This document shows positions 45,384-53,629 of a stretch of DNA of 64,000 nucleotides, in pieces (within the stretch, counting starts at the first letter, position 1; the number at the start of each line of letters is the position of its first letter). The notes under the pieces were generated by a model, which saw nothing but the letters and a program-made list of their open reading frames with translations, had not been told where the DNA came from and did not search any database. The translations under genes were made by a program, and so were the position numbers. The stretch lies in the NCBI RefSeq assembly GCF_014643535.1, contig NZ_BMJQ01000015.1, forward strand, positions 147,653 to 211,652, in the 5' to 3' direction. This DNA is from Aliidongia dinghuensis (GTDB lineage: Bacteria; Pseudomonadota; Alphaproteobacteria; ATCC43930; CGMCC-115725).

Positions 45384-46028
45384 TCAGGCCGGGCCGCGTC
45401 GGCCGACCGTGAACATCAGCTTCGGAATCGCCTCGCGCAGTGCTGCACGCAGCGCCGGCTCGTCGGCCGCGGCGGCTTCCGCCAGGATGCGGCGCGGCGC
45501 ACGCTGGACGATGCGGGCGCGGGCCCGCCCGTCCGGGCCGGCGCCGATCTCGGCAAAGATCTCCGATGGCTTGGCGCCGCGGACCGCCCGCTGGAACTGC
45601 ACCTGGCCGACGCCGTCGTCGAGGTCGTAGACCGGCAGCTGCGGCCCCTTGGCGTCGTCGGCGTGATCGGGCTCGACCGCCTGCTCGTGCGCCACGACGG
45701 CCCGATGACGGTTCAAGGTGAGGGACACGATCCGGTCGGGCGTGAGGTCGGTCTGGAACTGGATCTCCCAGGTCTCCCCGCTCGACGACAGTTCGGCGAT
45801 CAGCGCGAACAGGTCGTCGCAGTCGCTCTCGTGCGAGCAGGTGACGAAGCCCAGGCGGCCGTCCTGGTCGACGACCCGGTCGTCTTCCTCCGGAAAGCCC
45901 AGCGCATCGAGCGCGTTGGACATGGCGCGGATCGAGGCGACGAGGACCGTGGTCACATGCAGTGGCGCCGGCGCGGCATCGGCCCCGGTCGAGCTATGGT
46001 CGGAATCGCCGTTCGTCATTTTCTTCAT
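45384..46028 (-). CDS. Conserved-looking hypothetical protein
   Basis: 214 residues, not recognised. Acidic, soluble, no membrane helix or signal peptide. It contains CSHESDCDDLFALIAELSSSGETWEIQFQTDL and a C-terminal helical part. ATG 46028 is used; TTG 46043 and ATG 46019 are alternatives. Codon usage is typical of the genome, and the hairpin at 45301-45332 may end its transcript. Confidence 0.65.
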   Translation of the reverse strand: MKKMTNGDSDHSSTGADAAPAPLHVTTVLVASIRAMSNALDALGFPEEDDRVVDQDGRLGFVTCSHESDCDDLFALIAELSSSGETWEIQFQTDLTPDRIVSLTLNRHRAVVAHEQAVEPDHADDAKGPQLPVYDLDDGVGQVQFQRAVRGAKPSEIFAEIGAGPDGRARARIVQRAPRRILAEAAAADEPALRAALREAIPKLMFTVGRRGPA

Positions 46029-46180
46029 CTCGAGTTCAAGCAACGGAACAACCCGTGAAACCCGACCCTAGCCGAGCCGGGCCGCCAGTCCAATGGATTG
46101 ATGTCCAACCGATTGATGCGGCGGGCATGCTCTCCTGCCCCACCCGTCGTTCACGCGCATGTGGGCCTATCCATGGGGGC

Positions 46181-47344
46181 CTATCGCCGCACGTCCACCA
46201 TCGAGGCGGTCGTGAGGTCGACGTCGAGCAGGTCGGCACCGATCAGGTTGGCGCTGTCGAGCCGCGTGCCGGCGAGCTTCGCCCCCCGGAGCTTGGCCGC
46301 AAGGAAGTTGGCGGGCCAGTGCCGGCCAGTCGGCCGGCGTTTCGCATCGAGGATCTCGGCAGGCCCCGCGTCGGCATTCGAGAGATCGACGCCGCGTAGG
46401 TCGGCGGCCTTGAACATGGCGCCCTTGAGGATGGCGCCCGAGAGGTCGGCGCCGGCCAGCACGGCATCGGTGAAGTCGCAGAGCGTGAGCGTCGCCCCCT
46501 TGCACGGCACGCGCGTCAGGTTGGCGGCCTTGAATACGGCCGCCGACAGGTCGTAGCCGGTCAGATCGAGCGAACGCAGGTCGAGTCCGGTGAAATTGCC
46601 CTGGGTACCCTCGACACCGTTGGTCGCGACCCATTTGCGGTGATCTGCGATCATCCGGTTCACGTCGCGCTGCGCCTCGCTCTCGAGCCGGGCAATACTG
46701 CCGATCGTGCGCACCATGTTGGCGCCCTCGAGCTTCGAGTTCTCGAGCGCCGCATCGGTCAGGTTGGCACCCGCGAGATCGGCGCCGGTAAGATCGGCCC
46801 CGGTAAGGTCGGCGCCCGTAAGGTCGCTGTTGCGCAGGTCGGCCTTGCGGAAGTCGATGTTGCGCAGATTGGCGTTCGTCAGCGTGACGCCGCGGAACAC
46901 CGAGCCTGCGGCATGCGCGTTGCTGAGGTCGGCGCTCTTCATGTCGGCACCCTCGCGGCTGCCGAACGGCCGGTTCATCTTCTCCTCTTGCGGGCCGCCG
47001 GCGTCGAACAACACTCCGCCCGAGAGATCGGCGTCGGTGAAGTCGGCCTCGACCAGCGTGGCGCCGCGGAAGCTCGAGCCGCGCAAGTCGGCCTTCTGGA
47101 ACTTGGTACGCCGCAGCGTCGCCTGGTCGAAATCGGCGGCGAACAGGTCGGCTTCCGCGAAATTGCCGTCGGAAAAATCCGCCGCGACGAAACGGGAGCC
47201 CGGCAGGCGCGCCTTGCGGAAGTCGCAGTGGGCGAAGCGGATGCCGGAAAAATCAATCCACGGTTGATCGAGCCGAATGCCGCCGGTCCGCCGATTCAGC
47301 CAAAGCGCATGCGCCTTGAGCGCCTCAACCAAATTGCGCGCCAT
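46181..47344 (-). CDS. Pentapeptide-repeat protein
   Basis: 387 residues, mostly A(D/N)LXX five-residue repeats that fold as a right-handed beta-helix. Two repeat blocks (about 35-215 and 250-385) are separated by a non-repeat helical insert (LESEAQRDVNRMIADHRKWVATNG, about 220-250). A cleaner run DLTGADLTGADLTGADLAGANL lies near 180-200. ATG 47344 is used over a TTG at 47362. Some such proteins mimic DNA and protect gyrase; nothing here proves that role. It lies 117 bp downstream of the HNH gene on the same strand. Confidence 0.88.
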   Translation of the reverse strand: MARNLVEALKAHALWLNRRTGGIRLDQPWIDFSGIRFAHCDFRKARLPGSRFVAADFSDGNFAEADLFAADFDQATLRRTKFQKADLRGSSFRGATLVEADFTDADLSGGVLFDAGGPQEEKMNRPFGSREGADMKSADLSNAHAAGSVFRGVTLTNANLRNIDFRKADLRNSDLTGADLTGADLTGADLAGANLTDAALENSKLEGANMVRTIGSIARLESEAQRDVNRMIADHRKWVATNGVEGTQGNFTGLDLRSLDLTGYDLSAAVFKAANLTRVPCKGATLTLCDFTDAVLAGADLSGAILKGAMFKAADLRGVDLSNADAGPAEILDAKRRPTGRHWPANFLAAKLRGAKLAGTRLDSANLIGADLLDVDLTTASMVDVRR

Positions 47345-47461
47345 CCCCGTCCCGCTCGCCAATCCCGCTTGCCTGTGACGGCCGCGCCGCGGCCGATCGA
47401 GCAGCGAATACTAAGCGGTCAGGCGGCGTTTCGCACCATCGCTTTTTAAAAAAGGCGGCGG

Positions 47462-48010
47462 CTAATCGTCGAGCTCGCTGTCCCAGTAGAGATAGTCGAG
47501 CCAGCTGTGGTGGTAGTCGCGATAGCGCAGGTCCGGCGCCTTGCGGTTGAGCGCGGTCTTGGACGGGCGGACCGGCTCCTTCAAGAGCGGCATGCCGGCC
47601 TCGCGCGGCGTGCGGTTTGCCTTCACGTGGTTGCAGTGCCCGCAGGCGGCGACGACATTCTCCCAGCTCGTCCGCCCGCCGCGTGAGCGCGGGATGACAT
47701 GGTCGAAAGTCAGCACCTCGGTCGGGAACTCGTCGCCGCAATATTGGCAGGTGAATTCGTCGCGCAGGTAGATGTTGTAGCGCGTGAAGGCCGGGAACCC
47801 GTCGATCTTCTTGTAGTGCTTCAAGGCCACCACGCTCGGCACCGACATGGCGCGGCTCGGCGAGCGGGCCTGCACGTCGTAGTTCGCGACCAGCGCCACC
47901 CGGTCGAGCATGAGGGCGGTCAGCGCGTCGCGCCACGACCACAACGACAGCGGATGATAGGACAACGGCCGATAATCCGCGTTCAGCACCAGCGTCTGCA
48001 GATTCATCAT
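47462..48010 (-). CDS. HNH endonuclease
   Basis: 182 residues. The zinc-binding CQYCG (C88, C91) and CGHCN (C123, C126) pairs bracket the HNH core DHVIPRSRGGRTSWENVVAACGHCNHVK, with D103-H104, N118 and the terminal Asn/His. The N-terminal LVLNADYRPLSYHPLSLWSWRDAL block is common in stand-alone alphaproteobacterial HNH proteins. A single chromosomal copy with no restriction or phage context suggests a house-keeping or repair-type role rather than mobility. Confidence 0.92.
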   Translation of the reverse strand: MMNLQTLVLNADYRPLSYHPLSLWSWRDALTALMLDRVALVANYDVQARSPSRAMSVPSVVALKHYKKIDGFPAFTRYNIYLRDEFTCQYCGDEFPTEVLTFDHVIPRSRGGRTSWENVVAACGHCNHVKANRTPREAGMPLLKEPVRPSKTALNRKAPDLRYRDYHHSWLDYLYWDSELDD

Positions 48011-48495
48011 GCGCAGGCCTCCATCCCGAACGCCGTCATACCAACGCCCGATAAAAACAAAGCGGACAAAACAAAACGGCCAAACTCGCGTTTGGCCGTT
48101 GCAACAGACTGACGATGCCGCTCGCGACTAACGACGCGGACACTCGAACTCTCATGAAGACTTTGGACCGGCCGGAACGCCTGGTGAGAGCGGGCATGGG
48201 CGCCGTCGCGGATCTCGTGCCAGGAGGCAAGGCCGGCGATGGCGACGGCGGAGCCGGTGCGGAGCGAACGGAACCCTCTTCCCGCCCGTCTCGTCTTTAC
48301 GTCGGGGTGAAGAGCCTGGCCGATCACTCTCTCGTCAAGCACCGTCGCGAACCTCTCCGCGCGCTGTCGCCACAACGGCTTCTTAGCACGGATTTGTGAC
48401 GGTTTCATATGGGCCGATCGCTACCGGCGGCAAAAAAGCACAACCGACACACAAGAATTTGTCGTTGGGACGCAACCGACCCGCTAATTCTGCGA
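48011..48495. other. Intergenic region with an intrinsic terminator, possible unannotated transcript
   Basis: 485 bp between the HNH and esterase genes. It contains a minus-strand intrinsic terminator (see next entry) but no recognised gene ending there. A 133-codon frame (48007-48408, minus) overlaps HNH by ATGA but runs straight through that terminator, so it is doubtful. A small RNA or short peptide transcript is an alternative. Confidence 0.4.
48066..48103 (-). terminator. Intrinsic terminator upstream of the HNH gene
   Basis: On the minus strand an 8-bp stem (CGGCCAAA...TTTGGCCG, plus-strand 48078-48099, loop CGCGAG) is followed by GTTTTGTTTTG. It points away from the esterase gene and lies just before HNH, so it ends some transcript that starts between 48110 and 48490. 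Confidence 0.7.
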
Positions 48496-49158
48496 TCAGC
48501 CCGGCTGCCGCAGATGACGGACGAGGAACTGGGCGGCGGCGTTGAAGCCCGGCCCGTCGATGCCGTGGCCGAGGCCGGGCCGGCGCAGCGTCTCGGCCGC
48601 GATGCCGGCGGTGGCAAGGCCGCTCGCCGCGGCGGCCATCGCCGGGAACGGCACGACCGGGTCGGCATCGCCATGAATGAGCAGCACGGGTGGGTTCGAG
48701 CGATGCTCGGCCGCGAGCCGTTCAGGCGCCACGAGTGCCCCTGAGAAACCCACGATCGCGGCCGGCCCGGGCGAGAGGCGCGGGCCGACATGGAGCGACA
48801 TCATGGTGCCCTGGGAAAAACCCAGAAGGGCGAGCCGGCGCGCGTCGAGCCCGCGCGCCGCCAGCTCCGTCTCGAGGAACGCCGCCAGGACCGGCGCTGC
48901 CCGGTCGGCACCCGCCGCCATCACCGCCGGCGTGCGTTCCTGGAGCGAAAACCATTGATAGCCGTAGGGCGCCATGTCGCACGGCTCCGGCGCGTTCGGC
49001 GCGATGAAGGCCGTATCGGGCAGCAGCGGCGCCAGGTGATCGGCAAGCTCGATCAGGTCCTGCCCGTCGGCGCCGAGCCCGTGCAGCAGCACCACGAGCG
49101 ACGTGGGCTTGCCGCCCGATGCAGGAGGGCGGCTCGGACCGGTCAGCGGCAGGGACAT
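48496..49158 (-). CDS. Phospholipase/carboxylesterase family hydrolase (YpfH-like)
   Basis: 220-residue alpha/beta hydrolase. LVVLLHGLGADGQDLIELAD carries the oxyanion segment, LLGFSQGTMMSLH the nucleophile Ser, HGDADPVVP the Asp, and GLGHGIDGPG the His. Typical of small cytoplasmic carboxylesterases/thioesterases such as YpfH. Strong ribosome-binding site (GAGGAG). Divergent from gluQ. Confidence 0.92.
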   Translation of the reverse strand: MSLPLTGPSRPPASGGKPTSLVVLLHGLGADGQDLIELADHLAPLLPDTAFIAPNAPEPCDMAPYGYQWFSLQERTPAVMAAGADRAAPVLAAFLETELAARGLDARRLALLGFSQGTMMSLHVGPRLSPGPAAIVGFSGALVAPERLAAEHRSNPPVLLIHGDADPVVPFPAMAAAASGLATAGIAAETLRRPGLGHGIDGPGFNAAAQFLVRHLRQPG

Positions 49159-49286
49159 GGGGACGGGCTCCTCAAGGATGGGCTCTCCAGGGCATAGCCG
49201 ACTTGGCCCGTGCCTGCCAACCCCGGGGGTGGGCAAGTCGGCGGGCAAGTTGCTGCGACCGTCCCCGCTCGGCTAAGGTCCGCCCC

Positions 49287-50114
49287 ATGCCCACCACCCG
49301 CTTCGCGCCCAGCCCCACGGGCTTCCTTCATATCGGCCACGCGCTGTCGGCACTCTACACGCGCGAGCAGGCGGGACCCGGCGGGCGCATGCTGCTCCGG
49401 CTCGAGGATATCGACCAGACGCGCTGCCGGCCGGAATATGCCGCCGCGATCGAGGAGGACTTGGCCTGGCTCGGGCTCGACTGGCCCCGGCCGGTGCGCG
49501 TGCAGTCCCGGCATTTCGCAGACTATGCCGCCGTGTTGGCCGGCCTCCGCGCGCGCGGCCTCGTCTATCCGTGCTTCTGCACGCGCAGCACGACCCAGGC
49601 CGAGGCGGCAGGCGCCGTCGCGGCGCCGCATGGGTTGGGTCCGGTCTACGCCGGCACCTGCCGGCATCTGTCGGCAAGCGAGCAAGCCGACCGGATCGCC
49701 GCCGGCATACCGCACGCACTTCGGCTCGACGTGGCCAAGGCGCAGGCCGAAACCGGGCCGCTCACCTGGCGCGACCTCGACCGCGGCACGATCGCAGCCG
49801 CCCCGGAACGGCTCGGCGACGTGGTGCTGGCGCGCAAGGATTGCCCAACCAGCTATCACCTGTCGGTCACATGGGACGATGCGCTGCAGGGCGTCGAGCT
49901 GGTCACGCGCGGCGAGGACCTGATCGAGGCGACCCATGTCCATCGGCTGCTGCAGGCGCTGCTGGGCCTGCCCGTGCCGGTCTGGCGCCACCATCCTCTG
50001 CTGCTCGACGCCCACGGCAAGCGCTTCGCCAAGCGCGACAAGGCGCCGACGCTCCGCGCGATGCGCGAGGCCGGCAAGACGCCCGCCGAGGTACGGGCGC
50101 TCGCGGGGTTCTGA
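49287..50114 (+). CDS. gluQ: Glutamyl-Q tRNA(Asp) synthetase
   Basis: 275-residue truncated glutamyl-tRNA synthetase paralogue. It activates glutamate and attaches it to queuosine in the anticodon of tRNA-Asp. The HIGH-type motif is LHIGHALSAL, the KMSKS-like motif RFAKRDKAPTL, and zinc ligands lie in YPCFCTRS and YAGTCRH. It stops after the catalytic core without an anticodon-binding domain, the hallmark of GluQ-RS. ATG 49287 gives the family N-terminus TTRFAPSPTGFLHIGH. Confidence 0.95.
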   Translation: MPTTRFAPSPTGFLHIGHALSALYTREQAGPGGRMLLRLEDIDQTRCRPEYAAAIEEDLAWLGLDWPRPVRVQSRHFADYAAVLAGLRARGLVYPCFCTRSTTQAEAAGAVAAPHGLGPVYAGTCRHLSASEQADRIAAGIPHALRLDVAKAQAETGPLTWRDLDRGTIAAAPERLGDVVLARKDCPTSYHLSVTWDDALQGVELVTRGEDLIEATHVHRLLQALLGLPVPVWRHHPLLLDAHGKRFAKRDKAPTLRAMREAGKTPAEVRALAGF

Positions 50115-50127
50115 GCACTATTAACAG

Positions 50128-50278
50128 CCCCTCTCCGCCCCGGCGGAGAGGCAGGGTGAGGTGGGGAACGCGCGAATTCAGCGGTGGTCGAACGGCTGCT
50201 CGATTGGGGTTCTCGAAGGCGAAAGCGCTGGAATCCCCCGCCTCACCCAACCTCTCCACCCCCGGGGGTGGAGAGGGG
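50128..50278. repeat. Inverted pair of CCTCTCC/GGTGAGG repeats
   Basis: Arms at 50128-50166 and 50236-50278 are inverted copies of one another (CCCCTCTCC...GGTGAGG-type sequence) around a 69-bp centre, and each arm itself forms a hairpin. The roughly 150-bp unit fills the gap between convergent gluQ and Nudix genes. Confidence 0.75.
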
Positions 50279-50285
50279 AATCACT

Positions 50286-51152
50286 TCACTGCCCGCCTTT
50301 GACCAGCCCGCCGCGCAGGCCCTCAATCAGGGCCAGGTAATCCTTGTCCTCGGGCACGATCAGGCCGTGGCGGAGGCCGAAGTCGATCAGCACGAGGTTG
50401 ACGTTGAACTTGAACGCGTCGGTCTCGCGCACGAGGCGCAGGCATTCCGAGACCGGGAGCACGCGGAAATCCTCGATCTCGCCGTCGGTGTTGCGCGGGG
50501 TGAACTCGGCCGGCGTCTCGATATCGTAGAGGAACAGCACGTCGTCGCGCATGCCCTCGGGCAGCTCCATGCGGTAGCGCACGGCGCCGACCGCGCGCGC
50601 CCGGGCGATGAGCGCCGCCGGCATATCCGCCTCCTCGGCCGCTTCCTTGACGAGCGTCTCCCAGGCGCCATAGCCCGAGCCCATGCCGCCCGCGACCAGA
50701 TTGTCGAGCTGGCCCGGCGCGATCTTCTTGTCCTTGGCGCGCTTGCCGATCCAGAGCTTAGGCCCATCCGTACCGGGTCGCCAGCCGTTCAGATGCACGC
50801 CGTAGGACCGTGTGCCGAAGAACGGGATGGCGCCGCGGTCGAGCTCGAACAGGAGCGGCCCGCCCCAGCCGTCGGTGATCGCGAACAGCTCATCGCGCCG
50901 CTTGTCGGCATGGCCCGCGCGGATGAGCTCGTCTGTCACCTCATGGAGCGCCGCCGTGCGGCCGGCCGGCGTCACGAGCGTCTCGGCGAAGGCGATGCCG
51001 TCGGCGGTGACGTGGAAGATGCGCGGGAAGGCCGCGAGCGCATTCGCGCGGTCGCGGCGCACGAAGCCGACGCGGCGGCCGTCGAGCATCAGGGGCAGGA
51101 AACGGGTGGGGTCGAAGCGGTTGCAGGCTTCGAGATGACGCAGATAACTCAT
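50286..51152 (-). CDS. DUF4743/Nudix hydrolase (thiamine-pyrophosphokinase-related N-terminus)
   Basis: 288 residues. The N-terminal about 115 residues are the DUF4743 domain. The Nudix domain follows, with the box GGMGSGYGAWETLVKEAAEEADMP, in which the REx2EE motif reads KEAAEEAD (K replacing R). Fungal and plant relatives are linked to thiamine-damage repair; that role is inferred only from family. ATG 51152 is used. Flanked by the inverted repeat pair and a membrane-protein gene on the same strand. Confidence 0.85.
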   Translation of the reverse strand: MSYLRHLEACNRFDPTRFLPLMLDGRRVGFVRRDRANALAAFPRIFHVTADGIAFAETLVTPAGRTAALHEVTDELIRAGHADKRRDELFAITDGWGGPLLFELDRGAIPFFGTRSYGVHLNGWRPGTDGPKLWIGKRAKDKKIAPGQLDNLVAGGMGSGYGAWETLVKEAAEEADMPAALIARARAVGAVRYRMELPEGMRDDVLFLYDIETPAEFTPRNTDGEIEDFRVLPVSECLRLVRETDAFKFNVNLVLIDFGLRHGLIVPEDKDYLALIEGLRGGLVKGGQ

Positions 51153-51215
51153 GGCCGGCGAGACTAGCCGCTCATCCGGCCGGGTCAAGCGACCTTACGC
51201 CCCTGCCGTCCCGGC

Positions 51216-52064
51216 CTAGAAATACAGCCGCGTGCCGAGCAGGAAGGCGAGCCCGACCGCGGCGGCGCACGGCAGCGCCGCGGCGAAGAGCAGGGCAAGC
51301 GGCCGGGTCGGCTTCTTGCGGGCGAGCCGGCCCAGCGCCGGCAGCCGATCCGCGATCTCGGGCGCCCAGAAGGCGAGCGGCAGCGGCAGGAGCGCCCAGG
51401 GCGCATGGAGCGCGCCGCGCGCTTCAGCGACCATCAGTCCGGTAAAGCCTGTCGCCAGCACGGCAATGGTCGCCGGGCCGACGCCCGCCCGGCCGAGCGG
51501 CCAGGCCCAGACGAGGCTGCCGAGGCAGGCGCCGGCGAGTGCCAGCGCCAGATCGCTCGTTCCGGCGGCATGGCCGAACAGGGCGACGAAGGCGAGTGCC
51601 AGTGCTGCGAGGCCGGTGACCGCAATGGGCGTCGCTCCGGGGCCGAGCGCCGCTAGCCTGAGCGCCGCAGCAGCGGCGATCGCGCCATAGACGACGATCG
51701 TCAGGAGTTCCTCGACGGTCGGCGCCATCAGCTGCCGCCAGCCCGTGAGCCAGACGACGGCGAACAGCGCGCCTGCGAGGCCGAGGAATTTCGTAAAGCC
51801 GGGCCCGGCGCCGACGAGGGCCGTGATGAGCCCGACGCCCAGCGCCAGCGCCACCGCCTCGCCCAGCTGGTGATAGGCGACGTTGCCGAGGAACGGCAGG
51901 CCGCCGGTCACCGCCCAGAAGCCGGCGAGGAAGCCGATGCCGAGCCCAGCCTCGGCCAGCCGCATGTCGCCCTTCTTGCCGCGCAGCGTGCGGATCAGCC
52001 CGGTGGCGCCGCACGCGGTGAGCGCCGGCAGGGCGAGGGCCGAGACAACCGGCGAAAGCAGCAT
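51216..52064 (-). CDS. Polytopic membrane protein, unknown function
   Basis: 282 residues, hydrophobic throughout, about nine predicted helices, with an N-terminal segment that could be a signal anchor (SPVVSALALPALTACGATG). Not recognised. ATG 52064. It ends 63 bp before the DUF4743 gene start, so the two could share a transcript. Divergent from the dehydratase gene. Confidence 0.7.
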   Translation of the reverse strand: MLLSPVVSALALPALTACGATGLIRTLRGKKGDMRLAEAGLGIGFLAGFWAVTGGLPFLGNVAYHQLGEAVALALGVGLITALVGAGPGFTKFLGLAGALFAVVWLTGWRQLMAPTVEELLTIVVYGAIAAAAALRLAALGPGATPIAVTGLAALALAFVALFGHAAGTSDLALALAGACLGSLVWAWPLGRAGVGPATIAVLATGFTGLMVAEARGALHAPWALLPLPLAFWAPEIADRLPALGRLARKKPTRPLALLFAAALPCAAAVGLAFLLGTRLYF

Positions 52065-52190
52065 GGGGGGCTCGAATCCCGACTAGCGATAAAGGCCTGA
52101 GCGGCATAGCCTGTCGCTCGGCGTGGCGAAAGATGTCATCGCCCGACCGATCGTTTTGGTTCCGAAACAGCCCTCGGGAAATCAGTTACC

Positions 52191-53159
52191 ATGACCGCAA
52201 GCGCAACGCCTGTCCGGGTCCGCGACATCGAGGCGGCGGCCGGCCGGATTGCGGGCCATGTCCGCGAGACACCGATCCTCGCCCTCGAATCGGGCGCCTT
52301 CGACATCGCGGCGCCGATCGTACTCAAGCTCGAATCGCTGCAGCATTCCGGCTCGTTCAAGGTGCGTGGCGCGTTCAACAGCCTGCTCACGCTCGGCGTG
52401 CCCGCGGCCGGCGTCATCGCCGCGTCCGGCGGCAATCATGGTGCTGCCGTCGCCTATGCCGCGGGCCGGCTCGGCCATCGGGCCGAGATCTTCGTGCCCG
52501 AGATCTCCTCGCCGGTGAAGGTTGCGCGCCTCAAGGACTATGGCGCAATCGTCCACCAGACGGGCGCCAACTATGGCGAGGCGCTGGCGGCTTCGCGCCG
52601 GCGGGTCGAGGAGACCGGTGCGCTCACCATCCACGCCTACGACCAGGCGGAAGTGCTGGCTGGCCAAGGCACGGTCGCGCGCGAGTTCGAGCGCCAGGCG
52701 ACGGCTATCGGCGGCGTCGACACGCTGCTGGTCGCGGTCGGCGGCGGCGGGCTGATCGGCGGCATGGCGGCCTGGACCGGCGGCCGCATGAGCGGGCCGC
52801 GGCTGAAGCTGGTCGCAGTCGAGCCCGAGCGCTGCCCGACGCTGCATGCCGCGTTTGCCGCCGGCTCGCCGGTCGATGTCGAGGTCGGCGGCCTCGCCGC
52901 CGATTCCCTGGGCGCCACGCGCGTCGGCACGCTCATGTTCCCGATCGCCCAGCGCGCGGTCGACGATGTCGTGCTGGTTCCGGACGAGGCGATCAGACAA
53001 GCACAATTGGCGCTCTGGAGCCGGCTGCGCCTCGCAGTCGAGCCGGGTGGCGCCACGGCGCTCGCGGCGCTCCTCGCCGGCCGTTACCAGCCCGCGCGCG
53101 GCGAGCGCGTCGGCGTGCTGCTGTGCGGCGGCAACGTCGACCCCGCGACGCTCGCCTGA
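52191..53159 (+). CDS. Threonine/serine dehydratase-like PLP enzyme
   Basis: 322-residue fold-type II PLP enzyme. Lys57 (SGSFKVRGAFN) binds the cofactor, SGGNHG (near 80) the substrate carboxylate, GGGGLIGG (near 184) the phosphate, and CGGNVD closes the active site. There is no C-terminal ACT regulatory domain, so it is the catabolic or racemase-like short form. It could be a threonine/serine deaminase or a related racemase. Weak ribosome-binding site. YciI gene follows after 37 bp. Confidence 0.9.
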   Translation: MTASATPVRVRDIEAAAGRIAGHVRETPILALESGAFDIAAPIVLKLESLQHSGSFKVRGAFNSLLTLGVPAAGVIAASGGNHGAAVAYAAGRLGHRAEIFVPEISSPVKVARLKDYGAIVHQTGANYGEALAASRRRVEETGALTIHAYDQAEVLAGQGTVAREFERQATAIGGVDTLLVAVGGGGLIGGMAAWTGGRMSGPRLKLVAVEPERCPTLHAAFAAGSPVDVEVGGLAADSLGATRVGTLMFPIAQRAVDDVVLVPDEAIRQAQLALWSRLRLAVEPGGATALAALLAGRYQPARGERVGVLLCGGNVDPATLA

Positions 53160-53196
53160 ACCCTATCCCCCTCCCCAACCCTGAAGGAGCGTCCCC

Positions 53197-53484
53197 ATGT
53201 TCGCCGTCATCCTGAGCTATGTCCGCCCGCTCGAAGAAGTCGACCAGGCGCTGGCCGCTCATCGCGCCTTCCTCGCCGATTTCTACGCCGCCGGCTTCGG
53301 CATCGCGTCCGGCCGCCAGGTGGGCCGCACCGGCGGCGTGATCATCGCGACGGCGCCGAGCCGGGCGGCGCTCGAGGCTGAGCTCGAGAAGGATCCGTTC
53401 AAGGTCAAGGGCCTGGCGCAATACGACATCTACGAATTCACGCCGACCATGACCCATCCGGCTCTGAAGGGCGTCGTCAACTGA
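53197..53484 (+). CDS. YciI family protein
   Basis: 95 residues of the YciI-like ferredoxin-fold family. His22 (LAAHRAFL) and the EKDPFKVKGLAQYDIYEFTP block with an invariant Asp are the typical putative active-site residues. Enzymatic role unknown; family members have been linked to dehydrochlorinase-type chemistry. Good ribosome-binding site (AAGGAG). Probably co-transcribed with the dehydratase. Confidence 0.9.
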   Translation: MFAVILSYVRPLEEVDQALAAHRAFLADFYAAGFGIASGRQVGRTGGVIIATAPSRAALEAELEKDPFKVKGLAQYDIYEFTPTMTHPALKGVVN

Positions 53485-53505
53485 CCCGATAATTCCCCTG
53501 GGTCG

Positions 53506-53533
53506 GCCGCTGCCGGCGCACGCCGGTAGCGGC
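53506..53533. repeat. Hairpin after the YciI gene
   Basis: A 13-bp stem with one G-T pair (53506-53518 with 53521-53533) shortly after the YciI stop. Two further small hairpins, both with loop GTTGC, follow at about 53570-53605, upstream of the propeller gene. No T-run, so a terminator is unproven. Confidence 0.5.
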
Positions 53534-53629
53534 GCCCGAATCAACGAGGTACCCTGATGTCGTACAAGCTGCCGTTGCGGCAGCGGGGCGGCCGTTGCGG
53601 CCGAACGATAAAATCAGGGGAGGACCTCG

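Noticed and set aside
48007..48408. 133-codon minus-strand frame overlapping HNH by ATGA
   Set aside because: It runs through the intrinsic terminator at 48066-48103, changes codon character along its length and has no recognisable domain.
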